DNA from: Candidatus Faeciplasma pullistercoris
Lineage (GTDB): Bacteria; Bacillota; Clostridia; Oscillospirales; Ruminococcaceae
Length of the DNA stretch: 64,000 nt
Direction of reading: 5' to 3'
Assembly (NCBI GenBank): GCA_018715525.1
Contig: DVLL01000021.1
Span: 62,001 to 126,000, forward strand
Below, piece by piece: positions 49,174-60,081 of the stretch (the stretch's first letter is position 1; every line of letters begins with the position of its first letter). A program made the position numbers and the translations under genes. The notes under the pieces are model-generated. The model saw only the letters and a program-made list of their open reading frames with translations, was not told the DNA's origin and made no database searches.

Positions 49174-50074
49174 GCTTTCGGCTGAGGCTGAGGACGCAGG
49201 CGCAAGGCTTGACAAATGGCTGACTGAACAGCCAGAAGTTGATTTGACGCGCTCGGCGGTAGCAAAGCTCATCGAGCAGGGGAGCGTCAGCGTCAACGGG
49301 AAAAATGTCAGCAAAAGCTGTAAGCTTTGCCGCGGCGATGCTGTAACGATAGAGATACCCGACCCGGTTGGCTTAGATGTCCTCCCCCAGGACATACCGG
49401 TCGAGGTAATATACGAAGACGATTGGCTCCTTGTGGTGAACAAGCCTCAGGGCATGGTTGTGCACCCGGCCGCCGGAAATTACGACGGCACATTGGTCAA
49501 CGCCCTCTTGTTCAGGTGCAAGGGATGTCTTTCTGGTATAAACGGAGTTATACGCCCCGGAATCGTGCACAGGATAGATAAAAATACCAGTGGGCTGCTT
49601 GTTGTGGCGAAGACTGACAAGGCTCACATTGGGCTTGCCGAGCAGATAAAGGAACATAGCTTTACACGCGAATATGAAGCGATATGTGTGGGTAAATTCC
49701 GTGAAGCTACCGGTACTATAGACGCTCCGATAGGCAGAGACCCTCGAGACAGAAAGAAAATGTGCGTTACAGCCAGCAATTCTAAGCACGCGGTAACACA
49801 TTATAAGGTTCTTGAAGAGCTTGGCAGCTATTCGTATGTGCGGTTTAAGCTTGAAACAGGGAGGACTCACCAAATAAGAGTTCATTCCGCATATATAGGT
49901 CATCCGATACTTGGAGACGATGTATACGGCAAACCGTACAAGGGCTGTATAGGTCAATGCCTTCACGCAAAGAAGTTAGGCTTCATCCATCCGATAACAA
50001 ACGAGTACCTGGAATTTACAAGTGAGCTTCCTGAGTACTTCAAAAAATTGCTTGAGAGCTTTAGAAGGATATGA
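49160..50074 (+). CDS. RluD-type 23S rRNA pseudouridine synthase
   Basis: About 304 residues. An N-terminal S4 RNA-binding domain (ARLDKWLTEQPEVDLTRSAVAKLIEQGSV) is followed by the RluA/RluD catalytic domain with IVHRIDKNTSGLLVVAK, where the Asp is catalytic, and LETGRTHQIRVH. The track start at 49100 adds residues inside lspA; ATG 49160 (MQRFELSAEAED) fits the family start, overlapping lspA by 14 nt. Position right after lspA is typical for the Bacillus ylyB relative. The exact uridines modified cannot be told. Confidence 0.92.
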   Translation: MQRFELSAEAEDAGARLDKWLTEQPEVDLTRSAVAKLIEQGSVSVNGKNVSKSCKLCRGDAVTIEIPDPVGLDVLPQDIPVEVIYEDDWLLVVNKPQGMVVHPAAGNYDGTLVNALLFRCKGCLSGINGVIRPGIVHRIDKNTSGLLVVAKTDKAHIGLAEQIKEHSFTREYEAICVGKFREATGTIDAPIGRDPRDRKKMCVTASNSKHAVTHYKVLEELGSYSYVRFKLETGRTHQIRVHSAYIGHPILGDDVYGKPYKGCIGQCLHAKKLGFIHPITNEYLEFTSELPEYFKKLLESFRRI

Positions 50075-50883
50075 ATTATAAGGACACGATATTTGTAACC
50101 GATATGGACGGCACGCTTTTAAGCGCGGATAAGTCGGTTTCAGAGGAAAACCTCAGAATGATAAGAGAATATCAGGCTCAGGGAGGAATCTTCGGTTTAG
50201 CGACAGGAAGACCGATCCAGACGACTGCTCGCTATCTCGAAACTCTTAAGCCGGATCTTCCGCTTATACTTTATAACGGCTGCATAGTTTACGACCAGAC
50301 ATCGGATAAGATAATATACGCTAAGTATCTTCCTGATGAGGCGCGGGACATTCTTAACGACATTTTTACAAAATATCCCGGTATAGCTCCGGAGATATTT
50401 ACATTTCAAGCTCAGTATTATCTAAATCTGAACGAGGCTGAAAAATGGCACCATGAGATACTTCAGGTCAGCTACATAAAGAAGGATTCTGCGGACGAAG
50501 TCACCGAGCCTTGGTGCAAGCTCCTGCTTGCCGATTCCGTTGAGGTAATAGACGAGCTGATGGAGTATGTGAAGGAAAAGAAATTTTCCGAAAGTGGAGT
50601 GAGGTTTGTACGCTCCTGTCCGTATTTTCTTGAGATACTGCCCGAGAGCGTTTCAAAGGGCGAGGCGCTCAGTGAAATGCTGAAGATTCTCGGAATAAGC
50701 GGAAAAAAGATAGTCTCTGTAGGAGACTACGACAACGATATTGAGATGCTGAAAGCATCTGATATAAGCTTCTGCCCGGCGGATTCGCAGCCGGAGGTCA
50801 AAGCAGTTTCGGACTTTGTTTTGAGCTCCACCTGTGATGAAGGCGCTATAGCGGAGGCACTCGCAGCATTGTCCAAAATTTAA
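50071..50883 (+). CDS. Cof-type HAD-IIB phosphatase
   Basis: 270 residues. HAD motif I is FVTDMDGTLLSAD with the nucleophile Asp, motif II LATGRPIQTT, the Lys of motif III in SKGEALSEML, and motif IV VGDYDNDIEML. The long cap between motifs II and III is type IIB. Such proteins act on sugar phosphates or flavin-related phosphates; substrate not predictable. Its ATG overlaps the previous stop (ATGA). Confidence 0.93.
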   Translation: MNYKDTIFVTDMDGTLLSADKSVSEENLRMIREYQAQGGIFGLATGRPIQTTARYLETLKPDLPLILYNGCIVYDQTSDKIIYAKYLPDEARDILNDIFTKYPGIAPEIFTFQAQYYLNLNEAEKWHHEILQVSYIKKDSADEVTEPWCKLLLADSVEVIDELMEYVKEKKFSESGVRFVRSCPYFLEILPESVSKGEALSEMLKILGISGKKIVSVGDYDNDIEMLKASDISFCPADSQPEVKAVSDFVLSSTCDEGAIAEALAALSKI

Positions 50884-50901
50884 TTTTATGGAGGTAACAT
50901 T

Positions 50902-51744
50902 ATGGATGAATTACTTAAAAAGCAGCTTAAAATCACTGCTTGTAAGGTAAGAATGGGAATCATTGAAGGGGTTTACAACGCCAAGAGCGGACACCCCGGC
51001 GGATCTCTTTCAATTGCTGATGTTCTCACTTATCTATACTTTGCAAAGATGAACATCTATCCCGATAACCCCAAGCTTCCCGAGAGAGACAGGCTTGTTC
51101 TTTCAAAGGGACATACCGCTCCCGCACTTTACTCCGTTCTTGCTCACAGGGGCTTCTTCAGCCTTGACGAGCTCAAGGGTCTTAGACACATTGGATCAAT
51201 GCTTCAGGGTCATCCCGATATGAAGCACATTCCGGGTGTGGACATGACCACCGGCTCATTGGGACAGGGAATTTCCGCTGCCTGCGGCATGGCTCTTTCG
51301 GCTAAGCTCACCGGCGATACCTACAAGGTTTATGCTATTCTCGGTGACGGCGAGCTCGAGGAGGGTCAGGTTTGGGAGGCTTCTATGTTCGCCGCTCACA
51401 GAAAGCTTGACAACCTGACTGCAATAATCGACAACAACGGTCTTCAGATAGACGGAAAGATCAGCGATGTATGCTCTCCTTATCCGATTACAGACAAGTT
51501 TGCTGCATTCGGATGGCATGTAATAGAAATGGACGCTCACGACTTCGATAGTATTGAGAAGGCGTTCAACGAAGCAGAGACTGTTGTAAACCAGCCTGTA
51601 GCTATCGTAATGACCAGCGTGAAGGGCAAGGGTGTATCCTTCATGGAGAATCAGGTATCCTGGCATGGAACTGCTCCTAACGCAGAGCAGTACGAAGCCG
51701 CTATGACAGAGCTTAAGGCTCAGCTTGCAGAATTGGAGGGTTAA
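50902..51744 (+). CDS. Transketolase, N-terminal (TPP-binding) subunit
   Basis: 280 residues. Thiamine diphosphate and metal site: GDGELEEGQVWEA with DNNGLQIDG; substrate side GHTAPALYSVL and TGSLGQGIS. The enzyme moves two-carbon units between sugar phosphates in the pentose phosphate route, which here would use xylose released from xylan. This is one half of a split transketolase; the other half follows. TATGGAGG lies about 7 nt before the ATG. Confidence 0.95.
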   Translation: MDELLKKQLKITACKVRMGIIEGVYNAKSGHPGGSLSIADVLTYLYFAKMNIYPDNPKLPERDRLVLSKGHTAPALYSVLAHRGFFSLDELKGLRHIGSMLQGHPDMKHIPGVDMTTGSLGQGISAACGMALSAKLTGDTYKVYAILGDGELEEGQVWEASMFAAHRKLDNLTAIIDNNGLQIDGKISDVCSPYPITDKFAAFGWHVIEMDAHDFDSIEKAFNEAETVVNQPVAIVMTSVKGKGVSFMENQVSWHGTAPNAEQYEAAMTELKAQLAELEG

Positions 51745-51748
51745 TATA

Positions 51749-52696
51749 ATGGCAGACATGATTAAAAAGGCAACCAGAGAGAGCTACGGCGAGGCTCTGG
51801 CTGAGCTCGGAGACAAATACGAAAACCTTTATGTTTTGGACGCGGACCTTGCAGCCGCAACCAAGACCGGCGTATTCAAGAAGAAGTTTCCTGACAGACA
51901 CATTGACTGTGGTATTGCGGAAGCTAATATGATGGGTGTAGCGGCAGGACTTGCTACAACGGGAAAGATACCGTTTGCATCCTCCTTCGCTATGTTTGCT
52001 GCCGGAAGAGCTTTTGAGATTGTGAGAAACTCTATCGGCTACCCTCATCTCAATGTAAAGATCGGCGCTACCCACGCGGGAATTTCTGTAGGTGAGGACG
52101 GAGCTACCCACCAGTGCAACGAGGATATAGCTCTTATGCGCACTATTCCCGGAATGACTATTATCAACCCAGCTGACGATGTAGAGGCAAGAGCCGCGGT
52201 TGAGGCTGCTATTAATTTCAACGGACCTGTTTATATGCGGTTCGGTAGGCTTGCTACTCCAGTATTCAACAACAAGGAGACCTACAAGTTTGAGCTTGGC
52301 AAGGGCATTGAGCTTGTTGACGGATCAGACGTAACAATTATCGCTACCGGTCTTATGGTTTACGAGTCAATGGTTGCTGCCGAGGCTCTTAAGGCTGAGG
52401 GTATCAGCGCAAGAGTCATCAACATACACACCATTAAGCCTATTGATGAGGAAATCATCATCAAGGCTGCTAAGGAGACCGGACTTATCGTAACCGCTGA
52501 GGAGCACAGCGTTATTGGCGGACTTGGCTCTGCGGTATGCGATGTAGTTTCGGCTAATTGCCCTGTAAAGGTCGTTAAGATCGGCGTAAACGATGTATTT
52601 GGTTACTCCGGACCTGCCACTCAGCTCCTCAAGGAGTTCGGACTTTGCTCCGAGAATGTCGTAAAGACTGTCAAGGAAGCTCTTAAGAACAAATAA
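51749..52696 (+). CDS. Transketolase, C-terminal (pyrimidine-binding) subunit
   Basis: About 315 residues. LDADLAAATKTGVF and the pyrimidine-domain HAGISVGEDGATHQ are clear, as is TIKPIDEEIIIKAA of the C-terminal domain. The track start at 51725 lies in the previous gene; ATG 51749 (MADMIKKATRESYG) has GGAGGG eight bases upstream. It pairs with the N-terminal subunit four bases before. No terminator with a T-run follows. Confidence 0.95.
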   Translation: MADMIKKATRESYGEALAELGDKYENLYVLDADLAAATKTGVFKKKFPDRHIDCGIAEANMMGVAAGLATTGKIPFASSFAMFAAGRAFEIVRNSIGYPHLNVKIGATHAGISVGEDGATHQCNEDIALMRTIPGMTIINPADDVEARAAVEAAINFNGPVYMRFGRLATPVFNNKETYKFELGKGIELVDGSDVTIIATGLMVYESMVAAEALKAEGISARVINIHTIKPIDEEIIIKAAKETGLIVTAEEHSVIGGLGSAVCDVVSANCPVKVVKIGVNDVFGYSGPATQLLKEFGLCSENVVKTVKEALKNK

Positions 52697-52724
52697 TTAA
52701 ATAATGGCTATAATATTCACTTTT

Positions 52725-52776
52725 CGGCTCTATTAAGCATATGCTGTTTGTGAAACGGTGTGCTTATATAGAGCCG
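52725..52776 (+). promoter_or_regulatory. Large stem-loop before the yunB ribosome-binding site
   Basis: Arms CGGCTCTATTAAGCA (52725-52739) and TGCTTATATAGAGCCG (52761-52776), paired except for one extra base, with a 21-nt loop. The 3' arm ends one or two bases before GGGAGGG. It may end the transketolase transcript weakly or control yunB translation. Confidence 0.55.
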
Positions 52777-52788
52777 GGAGGGAATATT

Positions 52789-53448
52789 TTGCGTACAAGT
52801 AATTTCAGAAAGCGTTTTGTAGGATCGGCAAGGAAAGGTTCTTTGCAAAATAAGATTATCGCTGTCATCGCGGTTATTTTGATTATAGCCGTGATTGTAG
52901 TGGTGAACAATTCTTTAAAGCCTGTTATAATGGAAATGGCAAAGCTTTATGGCTCAAGGGCGATTTCAGAGGCTGTAAATACTACGGTAGAGTCCACTTT
53001 GTCAAAGGATAGCTTTAGTTATTCCGACATTGTCAGCCTTAGTTATTCGGGAGACGGTTTTGTTTCTGCAGTGGAGTATGATTCAGCGATGATAAACAGG
53101 CTTAAGATCGCACTCGATGCAACACTATTGAATGAGCTGGAAAAGCTCCGTTCGGCCAAGGTAAAAATCCCTATCGGCAGCCTTTTCGGCGATTTGAACC
53201 TCAGCGGGAGAGGTCCTGCTGTAAAGGTAAGGATATCTCAGGCGTCTGTTCCTGAAATAGAAGTGATATCTTCGTTTGAGTCGGTGGGAATAAACACGGT
53301 AAAAAACGAGATAATTGTAAGGATAACGGTTAATTCTGAGCTGTATCTTCCGCCAAAAAAGGAAAGCTTTAGTTACACTCAGGATTTTGTAATAGCACAG
53401 ACAATAATTGTCGGCAGCATTCCCTCAGGGTATGTCGATATTTCATAG
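52789..53448 (+). CDS. yunB: Sporulation protein YunB
   Basis: About 219 residues. One membrane helix (KIIAVIAVILIIAVIVVVNNSL, near 25-45) is followed by an extracytoplasmic domain with SLSYSGDGFVSAVEYDS, IPIGSLFGDLNLSGRGPAVKVRI and ESVGINTVKNEIIVRI, typical of YunB, a mother-cell sporulation protein of unclear role. The track start at 52741 lies in the stem-loop; the TTG at 52789 has GGGAGGG eight bases upstream. ligA follows after 22 nt. Confidence 0.88.
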   Translation: MRTSNFRKRFVGSARKGSLQNKIIAVIAVILIIAVIVVVNNSLKPVIMEMAKLYGSRAISEAVNTTVESTLSKDSFSYSDIVSLSYSGDGFVSAVEYDSAMINRLKIALDATLLNELEKLRSAKVKIPIGSLFGDLNLSGRGPAVKVRISQASVPEIEVISSFESVGINTVKNEIIVRITVNSELYLPPKKESFSYTQDFVIAQTIIVGSIPSGYVDIS

Positions 53449-53455
53449 ATAATAA

Positions 53456-55453
<1,998 letters not shown>

Positions 55454-55469
55454 GGAAAGGAAAAGATAT

Positions 55470-55748
55470 ATGGACAACATCAGTATTGATATCAAGCATA
55501 TCGCGAAGCTTGCCAGGCTTAAAATAGACGACAGCGAGCTTCCGAGGTATGAGTCGGAAATGAGAGATATTATCGGTATGGTAAATTCCATGCCGGATAT
55601 AGAGGATTCTCTCATTGTTGATCCTAACAACGCTATGGAGCTGCGTGAGGACAAGCTCGCAGACGACAAGCTTTCTCGAGATGTAATGCTCTCTAACGCT
55701 CCAAAAGTAGTTGCAGGCTGCGTAGTAGTTCCAAAGGTTGTTGATTGA
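55470..55748 (+). CDS. gatC: Asp/Glu-tRNA(Asn/Gln) amidotransferase subunit C
   Basis: 92 residues. DIKHIAKLARLKIDDSELPRYE and the later LREDKLADDKLSRDVMLSNAP are typical. GatC holds GatA and GatB together. AGGAAAGG lies nine bases before the ATG; gatA follows after 13 nt. Confidence 0.95.
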   Translation: MDNISIDIKHIAKLARLKIDDSELPRYESEMRDIIGMVNSMPDIEDSLIVDPNNAMELREDKLADDKLSRDVMLSNAPKVVAGCVVVPKVVD

Positions 55749-55761
55749 GGGGTGAAGTTAA

Positions 55762-57219
55762 TTGAAGCTGTATGAATATAAGGCTTACGAGCTGAGTCAA
55801 ATGCTTGGCAGGGGTGAGATATCCTCCGAGGAGCTCGTCAAATCTCAGTATGAAAGAATAGAAGAAGTCGAGCCGAAGGTGGATGCTTACCTTACACTTG
55901 ACAGGGACAACGCTATAGCCAGAGCCATTGAAATTGACAAGCTTCGTGCCGGCAAAGAGAAGCTTCCTGCGCTTGCCGGCATACCTGTGGGAGTTAAGGA
56001 CAACATCTCCACAAAGGGCATAAGGACAACCTGTGCATCGAAGATGCTTGAAAACTATGTGCCCGTGTTCAACGCTACTGTTGTCGAAAAGCTAAAGGAA
56101 AACGGCGCGGTGATAACCGGCAAGTTGAATATGGATGAGTTTGCAATGGGCTCGTCTACAGAGAATTCCTACTTTAAAAAGACCAAAAACCCGTTTAATG
56201 TCTCCTGCGTTCCCGGAGGCTCGTCCGGCGGTTCTGCCGCAGCAGTGTCTGCCTGTGAAGCAGTCGTAGCGCTTGGTTCGGATACCGGAGGCTCGATAAG
56301 GCAGCCAGCGTCATTGTGCGGAGTGGTCGGCTTGAAGCCTACATACGGAAGCGTTTCAAGGTACGGCCTTGTAGCTTTCGCTTCCTCACTTGACCAGATA
56401 GGATCTTTTGGAAGGTGTGTCAAGGATGTGGCTTTGCTTCAGGATGTCATTCAGGGATACGATAAAATGGACGCTACATCCGCAAACCGCAGCTATGCCT
56501 CCTTATACGAAAATCTTAATTCAAATATAAGCGGACTTAAGATAGGAATACCAAAGGAATACTTTGGCGAAGGAATCAAGGCTGAGGTCAAAGAAGCTGT
56601 AATGCGTTCAGTAAACGAGCTTGAGAGGCAGGGCGCTATTGTAAAAGAAATCTCCCTCCCATCTACCGGTAACGCACTTTCCGCCTACTACATCATCGCA
56701 TGCGCGGAGGCTTCGTCAAATCTCGCGAGATTTGACGGAGTGAAGTACGGCTATCGCTGCGAAAATCCGCAAAGCCTCATGGATATGTATGAGAGAACGA
56801 GAAGCGAGGGCTTTGGCAGAGAAGTCAAGCGCAGAATAATATTGGGAACCTTTGTTCTCAGCTCAGGATACTTTGACGCTTATTATAAGAAAGCAAAGCT
56901 GATGCAGCAAAGAATAAGCGCTGAGTTTGATTCTGCGTACAATGATGTAGATGTCATCATTACGCCTACGTCTCCTTTTGAGGCGTTCAGGTTCGGAGAT
57001 AAAATAGACGACCCGATTGCGATGTATTCAGCGGATATCTGCACCGTTACAGTGAACATCGCCGGACTTCCGGCAGTCAGCATACCGTGCGGATATTCTG
57101 ATGTCGGACTTCCTTACGGACTACAGATTATAGGCAGAAGATTTGACGAGCAGACTATACTTAACACAGCGCTTGCGCATGAACAGTGCTTCGGCGAGTT
57201 TAAGTCCTGCAAGCTTTAA
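55762..57219 (+). CDS. gatA: Asp/Glu-tRNA(Asn/Gln) amidotransferase subunit A (amidase)
   Basis: Hydrolyses glutamine to supply ammonia for converting Glu-tRNA(Gln) (and Asp-tRNA(Asn)). The amidase Ser-cis-Ser-Lys set is seen as PVGVKDNIS (Lys), [12 protein letters not shown] and [12 protein letters not shown]. 485 residues, normal. TTG start with GGGGTGA upstream. The organism probably lacks glutaminyl-tRNA synthetase, as do most Clostridia. Confidence 0.97.
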   Translation: MKLYEYKAYELSQMLGRGEISSEELVKSQYERIEEVEPKVDAYLTLDRDNAIARAIEIDKLRAGKEKLPALAGIPVGVKDNISTKGIRTTCASKMLENYVPVFNATVVEKLKENGAVITGKLNMDEFAMGSSTENSYFKKTKNPFNVSCVPGGSSGGSAAAVSACEAVVALGSDTGGSIRQPASLCGVVGLKPTYGSVSRYGLVAFASSLDQIGSFGRCVKDVALLQDVIQGYDKMDATSANRSYASLYENLNSNISGLKIGIPKEYFGEGIKAEVKEAVMRSVNELERQGAIVKEISLPSTGNALSAYYIIACAEASSNLARFDGVKYGYRCENPQSLMDMYERTRSEGFGREVKRRIILGTFVLSSGYFDAYYKKAKLMQQRISAEFDSAYNDVDVIITPTSPFEAFRFGDKIDDPIAMYSADICTVTVNIAGLPAVSIPCGYSDVGLPYGLQIIGRRFDEQTILNTALAHEQCFGEFKSCKL

Positions 57220-57238
57220 GATAGGCAGGTGAGACGAC

Positions 57239-58669
57239 ATGATAAGAGGATATGAGGTTGTTATAGGCTTGGAGGTGCACGCTGAGCTCAATACAGCCAC
57301 AAAAATATATTGCAGCTGTAAAAATTCGTTTGGTCTTGAGGTAAATACACAAGTCTGCCCAATCTGCATGGGTATGCCTGGAACGCTTCCCACGCTCAAC
57401 GAAAAGGTAGTAGAGTACGCAATCAAGATGGGACACGCGCTAAACTGCGGCATAAACCGCATAAGCAAGCAGGACAGAAAGAATTATTTTTATCCAGACC
57501 TGCCGAAGTCATATCAGATTTCTCAGTCTGACATACCGCTCTGCCATGACGGCTATTTAGATGTTGTCATGGGAAATGATGTAAAGAGAGTCGGCATAGA
57601 GAGAATACACATAGAGGAGGACGCCGGAAAGCTTCTTCATTCCGATAAGTTTGACGGCTCGCTGGTTGACTTTAACCGCTGCGGCGTTCCGCTTATTGAA
57701 ATAGTATCTAAGCCTGATATGCGCAGCTCTGACGAGGCTAAGGCATACCTTGAAACTATTCGCTCAATTCTCAAGTATATAGATATTTCCGACTGCAAAA
57801 TGCAGGAGGGCTCTATAAGGTGCGATGTCAATGTGTCTGTTCACAAGCCCGGAGAGCCTTTCGGCACAAGATGCGAGATGAAGAATGTCAACAGCTTCTC
57901 CGCTGTTGTAAGAGGCATCGACTATGAGGCAAACCGTCAGATAGATGTTATCGAAGCCGGCGGAAAGGTTGAACAGGAGACAAGGCGCTGGAATGATGCA
58001 AAAGGCGAGAGCGAGACGCTCCGCTCTAAGGAAGACGCACAGGATTACAGGTATTTCCCTGAGCCGGACCTGCTTACAATAGTGGTTCCTCAGGAGAAGG
58101 TTCAGTACCTGAAAGATACTCTTCCCGAGCTTCCCAACGCTAAAATAATGCGCTACATCAAGGACTGCGGTCTTAGCTACTCTGATGCGTCGATGATAGT
58201 AGATGTTCCTGAGAAGTCAAAGCTTTTTGATGATTGCATGGCTATAGGCTGCAAGTCTCCTAAGATTATCTCCAACTGGATATTGGGAGAGATATCCAAG
58301 CTCATGAACGATGGAATAAATCTTTTTGAAACTCCTCTCACTCCTGAGAAGCTTGTAAAGATCGCGGATTATATTTCGAGCGGAAAGATCTCTACTGCAT
58401 CCGGAAAGATAGTATTTGACGCTGTCATGCAGTCTGACGCCGATATAGACAAGGTTATTGAGGAAAAGTCCTTGGCACAGGTGTCAGACACTAACGAGCT
58501 TGAAAGCCTCGCTAAAAAAGTCATTTCTGAGAATGAAAAGTCGGTAACCGACTACAAGAACGGTAAGACCAATGCCTTGGGATATCTTGTGGGTCAGTGC
58601 ATGAAGGCTTCAAAGGGTAAGGCAAACCCGGGAATAATGAAGGAGATCGTACTTAAGCTTCTTCAGTAA
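57239..58669 (+). CDS. gatB: Asp/Glu-tRNA(Asn/Gln) amidotransferase subunit B (kinase/transamidase)
   Basis: Binds the mischarged tRNA and activates its carboxylate. Typical motifs are YEVVIGLEVHAELNT, CPICMGMPGTLPTLN, FYPDLPKSYQISQ and RCDVNVSVHKPG; the C-terminal YqeY-like tail is complete (KGKANPGIMKEIVLKLLQ). 476 residues. Cysteines CSCKNSF and CPICMG form the zinc site. It is the last gene of the yunB-ligA-gatCAB run and ends at a strong terminator. Confidence 0.97.
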   Translation: MIRGYEVVIGLEVHAELNTATKIYCSCKNSFGLEVNTQVCPICMGMPGTLPTLNEKVVEYAIKMGHALNCGINRISKQDRKNYFYPDLPKSYQISQSDIPLCHDGYLDVVMGNDVKRVGIERIHIEEDAGKLLHSDKFDGSLVDFNRCGVPLIEIVSKPDMRSSDEAKAYLETIRSILKYIDISDCKMQEGSIRCDVNVSVHKPGEPFGTRCEMKNVNSFSAVVRGIDYEANRQIDVIEAGGKVEQETRRWNDAKGESETLRSKEDAQDYRYFPEPDLLTIVVPQEKVQYLKDTLPELPNAKIMRYIKDCGLSYSDASMIVDVPEKSKLFDDCMAIGCKSPKIISNWILGEISKLMNDGINLFETPLTPEKLVKIADYISSGKISTASGKIVFDAVMQSDADIDKVIEEKSLAQVSDTNELESLAKKVISENEKSVTDYKNGKTNALGYLVGQCMKASKGKANPGIMKEIVLKLLQ

Positions 58670-58671
58670 TA

Positions 58672-59727
58672 TTAGTTGACTCGATTAAATCCATCCAGCT
58701 TTTGCTGGGTGGATTTTTTATTTTTTCTGCGGTATGTCATTGATATAACAAGCATAGCCACTATGCATATAAAGGGCAGAAGACTGTCAGATTGGGTCAC
58801 AAGAATATGTTTGGGCAGTATTGAAGCCGGCAGATAGGCTAAAAACAGTTTGTATATTATAAATGAGTAAAGCGCTGTAAGTCCAATCTGCAAAGGGCGT
58901 GTCAGGTAAAATTTCTTTAGGCTGAAGCAGTTCCCTGTAAGACTGCTGACCTGAAAATGTACGCATATTCCGCCAAAAGAAAGTAAAGCAGACGCAGCCG
59001 CATATGAAAACGCGCCGCTGTACTCATAGTTAACTATATTTGATATTTCAAGAATAGGCGGAAGCCATGACAGTTGTAGCAAAATAGGAAAAGCTGAACA
59101 GAGTATAGCTATAACGGCTGCAAAAAAAAGAATAGATGAGCAAATAGTAGTCATAGCTGTAGCTGAGGATTGAACGCTTTCAGTCATAATAAAAGACAAG
59201 CTGCGTTCCTGAATGCAAATCTCTTTAGATTTACATCGGTGTCTTGCGGCGTAAATCAAATAAAGCGTAAGGTTAGACAGGAATACAGATAAAAAAGAAA
59301 TAAACCCGAGCATTTTGCTGTTAAAAACGGCAGAACTGACTATCCCGAGACAGAAGGCAGGACCTGAGGCATATGAAAAGCAAATGACATTCTCAGCCTC
59401 ACAGCGTGTGAGCCGTCCGCTTGAAATAAGCCCGCTTATTGTCTTTGCCCCAATAGGGTAGCCTCCTATGTTTCCGAGAAAAAACGCCGTGAGCGCGGCG
59501 GAATCTAAGCCCAATCTTCGGAATATTCTCTCAAACGCTCCACTCATGGTTATCCACCCGGATAAAACGCACATCACAAACAGAGAAGGCATAATAGTAT
59601 AGACACATGATTTAAGAGATGACAGTATTGCTGCCTTTACATTATCAATGTATATCAAAGATAAAACAGCAAATATGATTATCACCACTGCAAGCGCTGC
59701 GTTTTTTAGGATTTTAAAACATTTCAT
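58672..59727 (-). CDS. ylbJ: Sporulation integral membrane protein YlbJ-like
   Basis: 351 residues, about eight membrane helices. The nucleoside-recognition (gate) motif region TAFFLGNIGGYPIGAKTISGL and CFSYASGPAFCLGIV fit YlbJ, a sporulation protein active in the mother cell of Bacillus. AAGGATGATG lies before the ATG. The gene is convergent with gatB, separated by only two bases, and divergent from yqfC with an 83-bp gap, fitting co-regulation of two sporulation transcripts, though I cannot identify a clear sigma-E promoter. Confidence 0.85.
   Translation of the reverse strand: MKCFKILKNAALAVVIIIFAVLSLIYIDNVKAAILSSLKSCVYTIMPSLFVMCVLSGWITMSGAFERIFRRLGLDSAALTAFFLGNIGGYPIGAKTISGLISSGRLTRCEAENVICFSYASGPAFCLGIVSSAVFNSKMLGFISFLSVFLSNLTLYLIYAARHRCKSKEICIQERSLSFIMTESVQSSATAMTTICSSILFFAAVIAILCSAFPILLQLSWLPPILEISNIVNYEYSGAFSYAAASALLSFGGICVHFQVSSLTGNCFSLKKFYLTRPLQIGLTALYSFIIYKLFLAYLPASILPKHILVTQSDSLLPFICIVAMLVISMTYRRKNKKSTQQKLDGFNRVN
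58688..58726 (+). terminator. Terminator of gatCAB, inside the 3' end of ylbJ
   Basis: 11-bp stem AATCCATCCAG-CTTTTG-CTGGGTGGATT (one G-U pair) followed by TTTTTATTTTTT. The sequence also encodes the last residues of the convergent ylbJ (QKLDGF). Confidence 0.9.
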
Positions 59728-59810
59728 TTTATCATCATCCTTATTTTATTTGTACAATTCTATGCTGCTTTTTGCTGCAGTATAATAGACAAGGAAGTGA
59801 GAGTGATAAA

Positions 59811-60080
59811 ATGAAGTCGGTCAAGGATTATCTCGCAAAAAAAATTAGAAGATATAGCTTTACAGAATCGTATGTAACGGTATCAGGTATCAATGAGGTA
59901 CTTTTAGAGAATGTATCTGATGTTTATGAATGTAACGAAATAATGGTGAGGGTAAGAGCTGCCTCAAACGAAATAATCGTCTGGGGCGAAAGGCTCAGAA
60001 TAGAGAACTATGTCAACAACTCGGTGGTGGTAAGAGGCAAAATATCCTCTGTGGAGCTGAGCGGAAGAGGCGTAAAGTAA
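59811..60080 (+). CDS. yqfC: Sporulation protein YqfC
   Basis: 89 residues. The YabP/YqfC pattern is clear: VTVSGINEVLLENVSDVYECNEIMVRV, then VVVRGKISSVEL. YqfC and YqfD are sporulation genes of the sigma-E type in Bacillus. The track start at 59772 has no ribosome-binding site; ATG 59811 has AAGGAAGTGAG upstream. yqfD starts one base after its stop. Confidence 0.88.
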   Translation: MKSVKDYLAKKIRRYSFTESYVTVSGINEVLLENVSDVYECNEIMVRVRAASNEIIVWGERLRIENYVNNSVVVRGKISSVELSGRGVK

Positions 60081-60081
60081 T

